From: Mycobacterium sp. AZCC_0083
GTDB taxonomy: Bacteria; Actinomycetota; Actinomycetes; Mycobacteriales; Mycobacteriaceae
Direction of reading: 5' to 3'
Length of the DNA stretch: 64,000 bases
NCBI RefSeq assembly: GCF_014202335.1
Contig: NZ_JACHGP010000003.1
Span: forward strand, 124,001-188,000
Position 1 is the first letter of the stretch. Every line of letters begins with the position of its first letter. Positions 26,833 to 34,920 of the stretch are shown here, piece by piece. The notes under the pieces are model-generated. The model searched no databases. It was not told the origin of the DNA and saw only the letters and a list, made by a program, of their open reading frames with translations. The translations under genes were made by a program, and so were the position numbers.

Positions 26833-27870
26833 ATGCGCTGGAGTCGAATGGTCAACGTGGTGAAGTGCCACGTCGGCGGCGAAGTCAACAACGTGGTGAC
26901 CGGAGGCATCGGCGACGTCCCTGGGGCGACGGTGTTCGAGAAGATGAAGTTCTTCCGCGAGCACCGCGACGACCTGCGCCAACTGCTGTTGCACGAACCG
27001 CGCGGCGGCGTGCACCACTGCGTCAACTACATCGTCCCGGCGACCGACCCGCAAGCCCAAATCGGTTACGTCATAGCCGAATCCACCGAATATCCGGTCA
27101 TGTCGGGCAGCAACACCATGTGCGTCACCACCGCGCTCCTGGAGACCGGGATGATCCCGATGGTCGAACCGGTCACCGAGCTGATCCTGGAATCCCCCGC
27201 CGGACTGATCCGCATCCGGTGCACGTGCGAGAACGGCAAGGTCACCAGTGTCGAGTTCGAGAACCAGCCCGCCTTCGCCTACGCGATCGGCGTCCCGCTG
27301 GAACTCGAGGGCTATCCGACGCTGACCGTCGACGTCGCCTGGGGTGGCATGGCCTACGTCCTGGCCGACGCCGCCGAATTGGGCATCGGGCTGACACCCG
27401 ATGACGCCCGCGAACTCTGTGACCTGGGGCAACAGCTGAAGATTGCTGCCGCCCAACAGATCCCCGCGGTTCATCCTACGAACCCCGAGTTCGCCGGCAT
27501 CACTCAGACGGAGATCGTCGGACCCCTGTCCCGCACCGACGACGGTGTCCTCACCGCCCGCAACGCGGTGATCGTCTCACCGGGACGTCTGGACCGATCC
27601 CCCTGCGGCACCGGCACTTCCGCGCGGCTGGCCGTGCTGAAGGCCAAGGGGCAGATCGGCGTCGGGGAGACATTCGTCCACGAATCCGTGATCGGATCCA
27701 CGTTCACCAGCCGCATCGACCGACTCATCACCGTCGGCGGTTACGACGCCGTCGTCCCCCGTGTCGCCGGCCAGGCGTTCATCACCGAGCTGAGCCAGGT
27801 CGGACTCGATCCCGCCGACCCCTATCCCACCGGTTACCGACTGTCGGACACGTGGCCGACCATGCCTTAG
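26833..27870 (+). CDS. Proline-racemase-family protein with Ser/Cys active-site pair
   Basis: A 345-residue member of the proline racemase / hydroxyproline epimerase superfamily, which uses two residues on opposite faces to move the alpha proton. The second catalytic Cys (C258) is present in DRSPCGTGTSA. At the first position, where MCGHG is usual, this protein has MSGSNT (Ser91), and the His is also replaced. As I recall, Ser/Cys and Thr/Cys pairs are known for some hydroxyproline epimerases and 3-hydroxyproline dehydratases. GAAGGGA lies 7 bp before ATG 26833. It probably acts on a cyclic amino acid or a derivative. Confidence 0.85.
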   Translation: MRWSRMVNVVKCHVGGEVNNVVTGGIGDVPGATVFEKMKFFREHRDDLRQLLLHEPRGGVHHCVNYIVPATDPQAQIGYVIAESTEYPVMSGSNTMCVTTALLETGMIPMVEPVTELILESPAGLIRIRCTCENGKVTSVEFENQPAFAYAIGVPLELEGYPTLTVDVAWGGMAYVLADAAELGIGLTPDDARELCDLGQQLKIAAAQQIPAVHPTNPEFAGITQTEIVGPLSRTDDGVLTARNAVIVSPGRLDRSPCGTGTSARLAVLKAKGQIGVGETFVHESVIGSTFTSRIDRLITVGGYDAVVPRVAGQAFITELSQVGLDPADPYPTGYRLSDTWPTMP

Positions 27871-29300
27871 GTAATGCTGAGGGTGACCAGCTTCGTGCGG
27901 GTGAACTCTTCGAGTCCGGCGAGGCCGCCTTCCTTGCCGAGCCCCGACGCCCGGAATCCACCGAGGGGAACTTCGGGCCCGACGACCATGTGCGTGTTGA
28001 CCCAGACGATGCCGGTATCGATCGCGTTCACGCAACGCAGCCCCCTGGCCAGGTCGCGGGTCCACACCGAGGACGCCAGGCCCTGGGAGACCGAGTTGGC
28101 CTTGGCGATCGCGTCGCTCTCATCGGTGAAGGTTTGCACGGTAGCCACGGGGCCGAAGATCTCCTCGGTAACCAGTTCGTCGTCGTCGCTGAGTCCTGAG
28201 ATCAGGGTCGGCTGGAAGAAGAATCCCGGACGGTCGACCGCGGATCCGCCGGTCACCACGGTCGCCGAAGGCGGCCTGTTGGCGACGAGCTTGGCCACCC
28301 GGTCGCGCTGAACTTCTGAAATCAGCGGCCCCAAAGTCGTCGCGGGGTCGGAGGTGTCGCCGATGACTGCTTGCTCGAGGCTTGCGGCCAGCTGTTCGAC
28401 GAATTCGTCGTGCAGTGACTCGGCCACCAGAATTCTCGTGGCCGACATGCATTCCTGCCCGGCGTTGAACAGAATCCCGTTGGTCAACGAGGGCAGCGCT
28501 TGGGCCAGGTCGACGTCATCGAAGACCAGCACCGGGGAGTTGCCGCCGAGTTCGAGCACCACGCGTTTGGCTTGCGCTCCTGCGGTCGAGCCGATGCTCT
28601 CACCGGCGCGCGTCGAACCGGTGAAGGAGACCAAGTTGACGTCGGGATGCTCGACCAGGGCCGCTCCGGCGACGGGGCCGCGGCCGTTGACGACGTTGAC
28701 GACGCCCGGGGGAAGCACTTGTTGAGCCAACTCGATGAAACGACTCGTGGACACCGGCGTGTTCTCCGCGGGTTTGATCACGATGGTGTTGCCCGCGATC
28801 AGCGCGGGCGCGATCTTCCATACCGCCTGCCACAGCGGGAAATTCCACGGCGTGATGCCGGCGACCACGCCGACGGGCTCGCGCCGCACGTAACTCGTGG
28901 TGCCGGCGGCGAACTCTCCGGCGGCCTGGGCGGCCAGTACGCGACCGGCTCCGGCGAAGTGCCGCAGCGCTCCCAGAATTCCTGGCAGTTCTTCTTCGGT
29001 CGCCGCGGTGATGGGCTTGCCGGCGTCGATGGATTCGATCCGGGCGAACTCGGCCAAGTTCTGCGCGAACAGATCGGCCAGGGCGTGCAGCGCCTCGGAG
29101 CGCTTGCCGGGAGACTTGGCCGCCCAGGCGGGGAAGGCGGCCTTGGCCGCTTGGACCGCATCGTCGACATCGCCGGGGGTCGATTCGGTGAAGCGGGCGA
29201 TGACTTCACCGGTGCTGGGATCGAGGACCTCGAGCGTGTCGGTCGAGGAGCCGGCCACCGATTTGCCGTCGATCACGTTCGGCACCGTCAGCAGGGTCAT
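27867..29300 (-). CDS. NAD(P)-dependent aldehyde dehydrogenase
   Basis: A 477-residue ALDH. Catalytic Cys284 in NAGQECMSATR, general base Glu250 in VLELGGNSP, PWNFPLWQ near 151, VSFTGSTRAGE, and the C-terminal PLGGFRASGLGKEGG. Style is that of aminobutyraldehyde/betaine-aldehyde or semialdehyde dehydrogenases. With the DHDPS-family lyase it could oxidise 2-oxoglutarate semialdehyde. It is the last gene of the leftward unit permease, flavoprotein, enolase-family enzyme, ALDH. Its stop overlaps the convergent racemase-family stop. Confidence 0.9.
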   Translation of the reverse strand: MTLLTVPNVIDGKSVAGSSTDTLEVLDPSTGEVIARFTESTPGDVDDAVQAAKAAFPAWAAKSPGKRSEALHALADLFAQNLAEFARIESIDAGKPITAATEEELPGILGALRHFAGAGRVLAAQAAGEFAAGTTSYVRREPVGVVAGITPWNFPLWQAVWKIAPALIAGNTIVIKPAENTPVSTSRFIELAQQVLPPGVVNVVNGRGPVAGAALVEHPDVNLVSFTGSTRAGESIGSTAGAQAKRVVLELGGNSPVLVFDDVDLAQALPSLTNGILFNAGQECMSATRILVAESLHDEFVEQLAASLEQAVIGDTSDPATTLGPLISEVQRDRVAKLVANRPPSATVVTGGSAVDRPGFFFQPTLISGLSDDDELVTEEIFGPVATVQTFTDESDAIAKANSVSQGLASSVWTRDLARGLRCVNAIDTGIVWVNTHMVVGPEVPLGGFRASGLGKEGGLAGLEEFTRTKLVTLSIT

Positions 29301-29344
29301 GGGTCTACCTTTCGGGGTTGTCTACTTGCTGTTGTGGATCGGGT

Positions 29345-30478
29345 TCACAGCTCGGTGCTGGTCAATACGAAGCTCGGCTCGCCGAAGAGTTCCTCGTCGA
29401 CGGACACGCCGAGGCCGGGGGCGTCGTCGAGTACGACCTTCCCCGCCGTGAGGACGGGTCCCGTTGCGCCCGGGTCCTTTTGGTAGGACATCGTCATGTG
29501 ATGGCCCATGAAGTAGGAAACGCCGAGGAATCGTTGGGGGTCGATGCTGGCGGCGAGTTGCGCCATCGCGCCGGTGGCCAGGTCGGCGCCTTGGGGTTCG
29601 TCGACCATGATCATGATGCCGGTGGCTTCGGCGAGGTCGCGGATGCGGGCGGCCTTGGTCAGTCCTCCGACTCGGGTGATCTTCAAGTTGAGCGCATCGG
29701 TGATGCCAAGATGGTGCCCGGTCAGCACGTCGTCGTAGGTTTGGCCGCTTTCGTCCATCATCAGGGGCAGGGGGCTGTGCCGCGCGACGAGGGCGAGTTC
29801 GGTCATGCTGGCGCAGGGTTGCTCGACGTAGGTGTCAACGTCGCGGATCGCCTGCAGGTAGCGCTTGGCTTGAGCGACGGTCCATCCGCGGTTGGCGTCG
29901 CTGGTCATGAACTCCGACACTCCCGCCACCGCGCTGGCGACGGCGTGCGTGCGCTTGGCGTCGTCTATCGGGTCGTCACCCAATTTGAGCTGAAAGCGTC
30001 GAAACCCCAAGTCCACGAAGGACAGGGCTTCTTCGGCCATTCCCTGCGGTGAGGTCAAGCTGACCGCTTGGAAGGCGCCGAGTTCACGTTGCTTGATACC
30101 GCCTAGCAGCGTGGCCACCGGCAATCCGAGGAGCTTGCCGCGCAGATCCCACATCGCAGTGTCGATCGCCGCCTTGCCGGGCAGGTGCCCGATCAGCAGG
30201 GCGTCCATGCCGTCGGCGAGCACGCCGGCGTCCATTGGATCGCAGGTGAGCACGAACGGCGCGAGTTCCTTGACGGTTTCGCGTGCACTGCCAGGGAATC
30301 CGTTGAGGTAGTTGCCCCCCAGGGTGCCGGCTTCGCCCCAACCGGTGGTGCCGTCGTCGGCGGTCACTTTGACGACGGTGGCAGGGAAGGCGCTCAGGTC
30401 GCGCCCGTGCGACATGACGTAGGAACCGCCGGCTGCGGGGATGTCGACGGAAAAGCAGGAAATGCTGTGCAGCTTCAT
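29345..30478 (-). CDS. Enolase-superfamily enzyme, muconate-lactonizing subgroup
   Basis: A 377-residue enolase-superfamily protein. N-terminal capping domain ending near residue 130. Barrel residues: Lys165 in FQLKLG (first Lys of KxK is Gln163), metal ligands Asp194 (SDANRGW), Glu219 (VEQPC) and Asp242 (MMDESG), and Lys266 in LNLKITRVGG. The MLE subgroup includes dipeptide epimerases, 4-hydroxyproline-betaine epimerase and cis-3-hydroxyproline dehydratase, which would suit the racemase-family neighbour; sugar-acid dehydratases are an alternative. It lies 28 bp after the flavoprotein and 44 bp before the ALDH. Confidence 0.86.
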   Translation of the reverse strand: MKLHSISCFSVDIPAAGGSYVMSHGRDLSAFPATVVKVTADDGTTGWGEAGTLGGNYLNGFPGSARETVKELAPFVLTCDPMDAGVLADGMDALLIGHLPGKAAIDTAMWDLRGKLLGLPVATLLGGIKQRELGAFQAVSLTSPQGMAEEALSFVDLGFRRFQLKLGDDPIDDAKRTHAVASAVAGVSEFMTSDANRGWTVAQAKRYLQAIRDVDTYVEQPCASMTELALVARHSPLPLMMDESGQTYDDVLTGHHLGITDALNLKITRVGGLTKAARIRDLAEATGIMIMVDEPQGADLATGAMAQLAASIDPQRFLGVSYFMGHHMTMSYQKDPGATGPVLTAGKVVLDDAPGLGVSVDEELFGEPSFVLTSTEL

Positions 30479-30506
30479 GGCCTCATTCTCTGTGATGAAG
30501 GGGCGG

Positions 30507-31754
30507 CTAGGCGAAAAGCGTTGATAAGTAAGGGGATAGGAAGGTCCCTTGTGGGTCCAATTCCTGCCGAACCGCCTCGAAGTCGCCGAGCCTTGGGAAC
30601 AGTCGCGCGATTCGCTCGCGCGTCATGAAGTTGAGCTTTCCCCAGTGTGGGCGCGCGTCGAAGTCGTCGAGGGTCGCGGCGACGTCGGCCAGAAACCCCA
30701 TGTAGTCCTTGTCCTCGTGTCCGCAGATGGAGATCGAGATGGAAGGGCGTTGGTAGAACGGAGAGAGGTAGGCGTCGTCGGCGGCGATCGACCGCACTTC
30801 GATGGGGTAGAGCTGGTCGGGGTACTTGGCCAGGATCAGCTCCCGCAGCGCCAGGAACGCGTCCTTTCCGTCCTCGTAGTGCACGAAGTACTCGAGTTCC
30901 CTGTTGACGATGACGCCCTCGAAATCAGGATCGGGATAGATCCGGTACGGCCGATCGACCCGCCGGTATCCGGGGTCCGGGGTGGAACTGAACGATGACT
31001 GCGGCACCTCGTCGTAGAGCTTGACCAAGGCACAGTCACCCGGGCCGACTGACGCAGGCCAGTCCATGAACAGCGATCCCGGGGAGCCGTCATAGGGCAT
31101 CCAGAAGAACGAGAAGTGGCGCCGGTGCGCCATTTCGTCGTCGAAGCGCTCGAGAACCTGTTCGACAGGCCAGTATTCGAGGTTTTCAGCCAGGCCGAAC
31201 GCCTCGCGGACATCGAGCTCGACCTCGGTGACGACGCCGAGCATTCCCATCGCCACTCGCGCTGCCGCAAGCCTGCGCGGATCGTCGGTGCTGACCTCGC
31301 GAACCTCGCCCGTGGCAAGGACGACGCGGAACTTCGTGGCCATTGCCGAGAAGCACTGCTGTGCCGCACCAGAGCCGTGCGTGGCGGTGCCGATCGCGCC
31401 GGCGATCTGTTGTGCGTCGATGTCCCCTTGATTCTTCAGACACAACCGGGCCGCCCACAACGGGTCACCCATCTGCCGGATCGTCGTCCCTGCCAATACC
31501 CTGACACGGTGGCGGGCAGCGTCCATCTCGGTAACCCCGGTCATCCGGTCCATGCACAGAATCACGCCGTCGGTCACCGACAGTGGCGAGAAGGAATGCC
31601 CCGTCCCGACGACCCGCACTCCCAGACCCTGGTTCGCGGCGTCGGTGACGGCGTCCTGAACGTCGGCCTCCGTGCTCGGATGCAGGACCCGCTGAGGCGC
31701 GCACTGCTGATTGCCGGCCCAGTTCGACCACTGCGAACGCATGATGCCTGCCAT
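30507..31754 (-). CDS. FAD-linked sugar-1,4-lactone-oxidase-like enzyme (VAO family)
   Basis: About 415 residues. FAD-binding PCMH domain at the N-terminus (RVVGTGHSFSPLSVTDG, GTATHGSG) and a D-arabinono-1,4-lactone-oxidase (ALO) domain ending with the signature PHWGKLNF and YLSTLFA. Family members oxidise aldono-lactones (gulono-, arabinono-, galactono-1,4-lactone) or alditols. ATG 31754 was chosen; ATG 31742 is also possible, and longer readings run into the permease gene. A sugar-lactone activity seems out of place beside a racemase-family protein, which makes the island's substrate uncertain. Confidence 0.84.
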   Translation of the reverse strand: MAGIMRSQWSNWAGNQQCAPQRVLHPSTEADVQDAVTDAANQGLGVRVVGTGHSFSPLSVTDGVILCMDRMTGVTEMDAARHRVRVLAGTTIRQMGDPLWAARLCLKNQGDIDAQQIAGAIGTATHGSGAAQQCFSAMATKFRVVLATGEVREVSTDDPRRLAAARVAMGMLGVVTEVELDVREAFGLAENLEYWPVEQVLERFDDEMAHRRHFSFFWMPYDGSPGSLFMDWPASVGPGDCALVKLYDEVPQSSFSSTPDPGYRRVDRPYRIYPDPDFEGVIVNRELEYFVHYEDGKDAFLALRELILAKYPDQLYPIEVRSIAADDAYLSPFYQRPSISISICGHEDKDYMGFLADVAATLDDFDARPHWGKLNFMTRERIARLFPRLGDFEAVRQELDPQGTFLSPYLSTLFA

Positions 31755-31785
31755 GCCTACGTTGACTCCATTTTGGTCCGATGAC

Positions 31786-33249
31786 TCAACGATGCCCAGG
31801 TGCGACGTCGCGGGAGGCACCCCGACGGCTCTTCGGGATGCACATATAGATGACGCAGCCGGCCACGACCACTCCGACGAGGCCCAATCCGACGTGAATC
31901 GGGTCGGAGACCACCAAGACGATGCACAGCACGACCGACCAGACGATCGCCGCCACGAAGATCACCGGGGTGAACTTGCCGTAGTGCCACGGGTGTTCGG
32001 GCAGCTTCTTCTTGATCACGGCCCAGAAACCGACGGTGACCACGACCGTGTAGGCAAATCCCCAGGCCAGCGCTGTCATCGCGGCGAGCACCGAGAGCAA
32101 CGAGGACCACAGACCAAACAGTAGGGCCATCGCGAGGATCGTCAGGGTGGCGTTGATCGGGATTCGCTGCTTGCTGACCTTGCGCATCCAGCCTGCCGCC
32201 GGCATCTGACCATCGCGCGCCTGCGACCACAGGACACGTATTCCGGTGAGCTGCAACATGGCGATGGTGGCCAGCAGCGCTACGATCGCGACCGCTTCGA
32301 TCACCGTGGCGAACGTCTGGCCGATCGCGCTGTCGAGGATGTCCTTCACGGGCACGGAGCTGCCCATGATGGCGGGAAGGTCTTGAATGGCCAGCAGCAG
32401 CAAGGCAATGATGATTCCGCCGGCCAGGTAGGCCGAGGTGTTGGCTACGACGGAGGCCATCGGCGCCATCTTGTTGGCGTTCTTCGTTTCCTCCGAGGCA
32501 TTCCCCGTGGCGTCGAAGCTGGAAATCAGATAGGCGGGAAGAATCATCGCGAAGAGCGCGGGCATCAACCAGTGGCCCCCATTGGTCGTGCCACCGCTGT
32601 CGGTCAGGATGCTCAGCGGTTGGGTGGGGTGCTTGACCAGGATCAAGCCACCGATCAGCAAGACGACCACGATGATCTCGGCGATGACGCCGACATTGTT
32701 GAGCAGCGCGGCCACCTTGACCCCGGCGATGTTGAACAGGGTCACGAACACCATGATCCCGGCGGCCCACGCGAAGGTTTCCAAGTTGGAGTCGACGGTG
32801 ACGCCAAACCAGCCAGCCAGGAACGGGACCATGCTGGTGGATACGGCGGTCACGGATACGGTGTGTGCGATGACCAGAAGCCAGCCCGTTTGCCAGGCCA
32901 GCCACGGGTTTCCGGTGATCCGACCGGTGATCTGGTAGACGCCGCCAGCGAGTGGATACGCCGAAACCAGTTGTGCGACGGCGAGTCCCACGGTGAAGAC
33001 CTGAAGTGCACCGCCAATCACGTACGACCAGAATGACGCCGGGCCAAAGAAGCTGAGGCCGACGATCAACGTCGTGAAGGTCGACGATGCGACCGCGATG
33101 GACGAGAACTGGATGCCGAAGCTAGAGAAGAACCCCAACGACCGGCTCAACTCCTGTTTGTAGCCCATTTTCTCCAGGAGCGCTTCATCAGTGTGTAGCT
33201 GCTCGCGGCCGGACTCTGGGACTGCTTCGGCATCTGGAGATATGGCCAT
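31786..33249 (-). CDS. APC-superfamily amino acid/polyamine permease
   Basis: A 487-residue transporter with about 12 hydrophobic segments. It begins with a short cytoplasmic tail and the family entry motif EKMGYKQELSRSLGFFSSFG. Other conserved parts: YPLAGGVYQITGRI, SFDATGNASEETKNANKMAP and TGIRVLWSQARDGQMP. This is the GABA/choline-type permease pattern (AAT/ACT branch). It leads the leftward operon and has a TTGTCGACAA site 72 bp upstream of ATG 33249. It is the likely uptake system for the island's substrate, which would then be an amino acid or quaternary/cyclic amine. Confidence 0.88.
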   Translation of the reverse strand: MAISPDAEAVPESGREQLHTDEALLEKMGYKQELSRSLGFFSSFGIQFSSIAVASSTFTTLIVGLSFFGPASFWSYVIGGALQVFTVGLAVAQLVSAYPLAGGVYQITGRITGNPWLAWQTGWLLVIAHTVSVTAVSTSMVPFLAGWFGVTVDSNLETFAWAAGIMVFVTLFNIAGVKVAALLNNVGVIAEIIVVVLLIGGLILVKHPTQPLSILTDSGGTTNGGHWLMPALFAMILPAYLISSFDATGNASEETKNANKMAPMASVVANTSAYLAGGIIIALLLLAIQDLPAIMGSSVPVKDILDSAIGQTFATVIEAVAIVALLATIAMLQLTGIRVLWSQARDGQMPAAGWMRKVSKQRIPINATLTILAMALLFGLWSSLLSVLAAMTALAWGFAYTVVVTVGFWAVIKKKLPEHPWHYGKFTPVIFVAAIVWSVVLCIVLVVSDPIHVGLGLVGVVVAGCVIYMCIPKSRRGASRDVAPGHR

Positions 33250-33320
33250 GACTACCTCGCTCAGGAGTATCGAATTGGTAAGGACGGACGGATCATGGAC
33301 GACGACATTGGTGATTGCTG

Positions 33321-33332
33321 ATTGTCGACAAT
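33321..33332. promoter_or_regulatory. GntR-type operator copy 4
   Basis: ATTGTCGACAAT, perfect palindrome, 72 bp upstream of the permease start and 140 bp from copy 5. With copy 5 it fills the 307-bp divergent region between the permease and the second GntR gene; no gene is seen there. Confidence 0.78.
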
Positions 33333-33460
33333 GGTACACACGACCACCTCATTGATGTCAACCACTTCGGCCGTTTCGCCCAGCGGCCAGTGGCGGGATG
33401 GGCTTGCTGCCGCGGCTATCGGAAGTCGCACCAATCACGGCGCAGCTCGGCTCATGTAAC

Positions 33461-33472
33461 ATTGTCGACAAG
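33461..33472. promoter_or_regulatory. GntR-type operator copy 5
   Basis: ATTGTCGACAAG, with the exact core TTGTCGACAA (33462-33471), about 85 bp upstream of the second GntR gene. It suggests autoregulation and possible looping with copy 4. Confidence 0.75.
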
Positions 33473-33556
33473 TTGTCTATATCGACGTAAGAGGTCGGCA
33501 CGCCCCGACCGACTACACGAGAAGCGTCTACGCCAGATCCGCCCACGGGGGTCTTT

Positions 33557-34261
33557 GTGTCCATGCCGAGCCTCGGCGCCACCAATGATGTCTCACTGGG
33601 CCGTATCGAACAGCGGACCCGACCGGAGTCGGTGGCGCAGGTCCTTCGCAATGCCATCCTGGACGGCACGCTGCCTCAAGGCAGTCAGTTGGGCGAGACG
33701 CACCTGGCCAGCGATCTTGGAGTAAGTCGTGCGCCGCTACGCGAAGCACTCGGCACGCTTGCCGATGAGGGTCTCGTCGTGAGGATTCCTTACCGCGGGG
33801 CGTTTGTCGCCGAGGTGAGCGCGCGGGGCATGTCTGAAATCGCCAGCCTGCGAAAACGTTTGGAGCCCTACGCCATCGAGTTGGCGATGCCCCGACTGAA
33901 GGGAGCCGGGCGGGACAGAGTGCAACGTGCTCTCGACGCAATGCGCAAGAGCGCCGATGACAACGACCTCAGCGCCACAGTTCTCAACCACATGACGTTC
34001 CACCGCGAATTCTACGAACTCTCGGAGCACAAGCTGTTGCTGGATTTGTGGAGGAGCTGGGAAGCCCAACTGCAGATGTTCTTCTCCACTGATCAGCGGG
34101 CATTCTCCGACTTGCACGACCTGGTTGCCGCACACGAGCGTCTGCTCTCCATCATCGAAGGCGGGGACATCGAGGCAATCGCGCGAGAACTGGCCGTGCA
34201 CATACACAGCCCGTCCCCCGCCGACATCGAAGCCGACGGAGGCAATCCCGTCATCCGCTGA
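33557..34261 (+). CDS. GntR-family regulator, FCD type (second paralog)
   Basis: A 234-residue FCD regulator, very similar to the protein at 23338 (shared SDLGVSRAPLREAL, YRGAFVAEVS, KRLEPYAIELA, FYELSEHKLLLDLW, SWEAQLQMFFS). The N-terminal 15 residues and parts of the HTH differ. Start is GTG 33557 with GGGGG five bases upstream; ATG 33563 is equally possible. It is divergent from the permease and lies at the right end of the island. Two near-identical regulators on one operator could bind different ligands or form heterodimers. Confidence 0.92.
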   Translation: MSMPSLGATNDVSLGRIEQRTRPESVAQVLRNAILDGTLPQGSQLGETHLASDLGVSRAPLREALGTLADEGLVVRIPYRGAFVAEVSARGMSEIASLRKRLEPYAIELAMPRLKGAGRDRVQRALDAMRKSADDNDLSATVLNHMTFHREFYELSEHKLLLDLWRSWEAQLQMFFSTDQRAFSDLHDLVAAHERLLSIIEGGDIEAIARELAVHIHSPSPADIEADGGNPVIR

Positions 34262-34311
34262 GTCGACTCCATCGAACTGCTTACTCCTTCAGGGTTCTGC
34301 ACTGCGTGGGC

Positions 34312-34332
34312 GCGGGCCGAGCCGTCGGCTAG
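34312..34332 (+). repeat. Right copy of the island-flanking direct repeat (fadD8 3'-end remnant)
   Basis: Matches 19998-20018 at 20 of 21 positions, including the TAG. It has no coding context on the plus strand here and overlaps the stop codon of the leftward DUF1801 gene. It is best read as the original junction between fadD8 and DUF1801 before the island entered. Confidence 0.75.
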
Positions 34333-34763
34333 GGCTTCAGCTTGCGCCAGCCTCCGGCCCGGTTGTTGGCGATGATGGCGACGAACATCTGTTGCAGTGC
34401 CTCGGCGTCGATTGGCCGGCCCTCGTAGATCGCGACCGTGCGGCCGGTCTTGTTGTCGTGGCCGCCGGTGACGATGTCGTGCGGGTCCGGCACGATGCCG
34501 CCGTCGTAGAGGAACACGTTGACGTGATCCTTGGTGGCCAACAGCGCACATACGTTGCCGTCCAGCACGAAGTACGGCTGCACCGTCCGCTTGATCGTCT
34601 CGGCTACCTCGGGGTCGGCGGCGTGTACGAGGTCGCGGACGTGTCGGCAGATCCGCTGCTGCCAGTCGGGCAGGGCGTCGATGTACGCGTCGACTCTGGG
34701 GTCCTTCAGGTAGTCCACACCCCGAGGATCACACGCGTCCCATCCGTCGCGGAACGGAACCAC
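34329..34763 (-). CDS. DUF1801-family protein
   Basis: A 144-residue protein with the DUF1801 pattern: DPRVDAYIDALPDWQQ, VRDLVHAADPEVAETIKRTVQPYF, and the late TVAIYEGRPIDAEALQQMF. The start is uncertain: GTG 34763 gives 144 residues, GTG 34718 gives 129 and begins just before the conserved region. Neither has a clear ribosome site. It is divergent from the ECF42-type sigma gene and ends on the fadD8 remnant. Function unknown. Confidence 0.82.
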   Translation of the reverse strand: MVPFRDGWDACDPRGVDYLKDPRVDAYIDALPDWQQRICRHVRDLVHAADPEVAETIKRTVQPYFVLDGNVCALLATKDHVNVFLYDGGIVPDPHDIVTGGHDNKTGRTVAIYEGRPIDAEALQQMFVAIIANNRAGGWRKLKP

Positions 34764-34838
34764 TAGTCGAAGTGCCCGCCTCGCAGCGAATCAGAGCCTT
34801 CGCGCGGGCCCGGGCCGCAGTGTTGGTTAGGCCCCGCC

Positions 34839-34900
34839 CGCGAGCGCGCGCAAAGTCGGCATACATCTCCGCGTGTCGCCCGCAGACACGCGCGCTCGCG
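34839..34900. repeat. Intergenic palindromic repeat, copy A
   Basis: 12-bp perfect arms, CGCGAGCGCGCG (34839-34850) and CGCGCGCTCGCG (34889-34900), with CAAAGT inside the left arm and CAGACA before the right. The same design occurs at 50992 and 52447. It sits in the divergent region upstream of the sigma factor gene. Confidence 0.7.
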
Positions 34901-34920
34901 GAGGTTGGGACAATGGTCCG

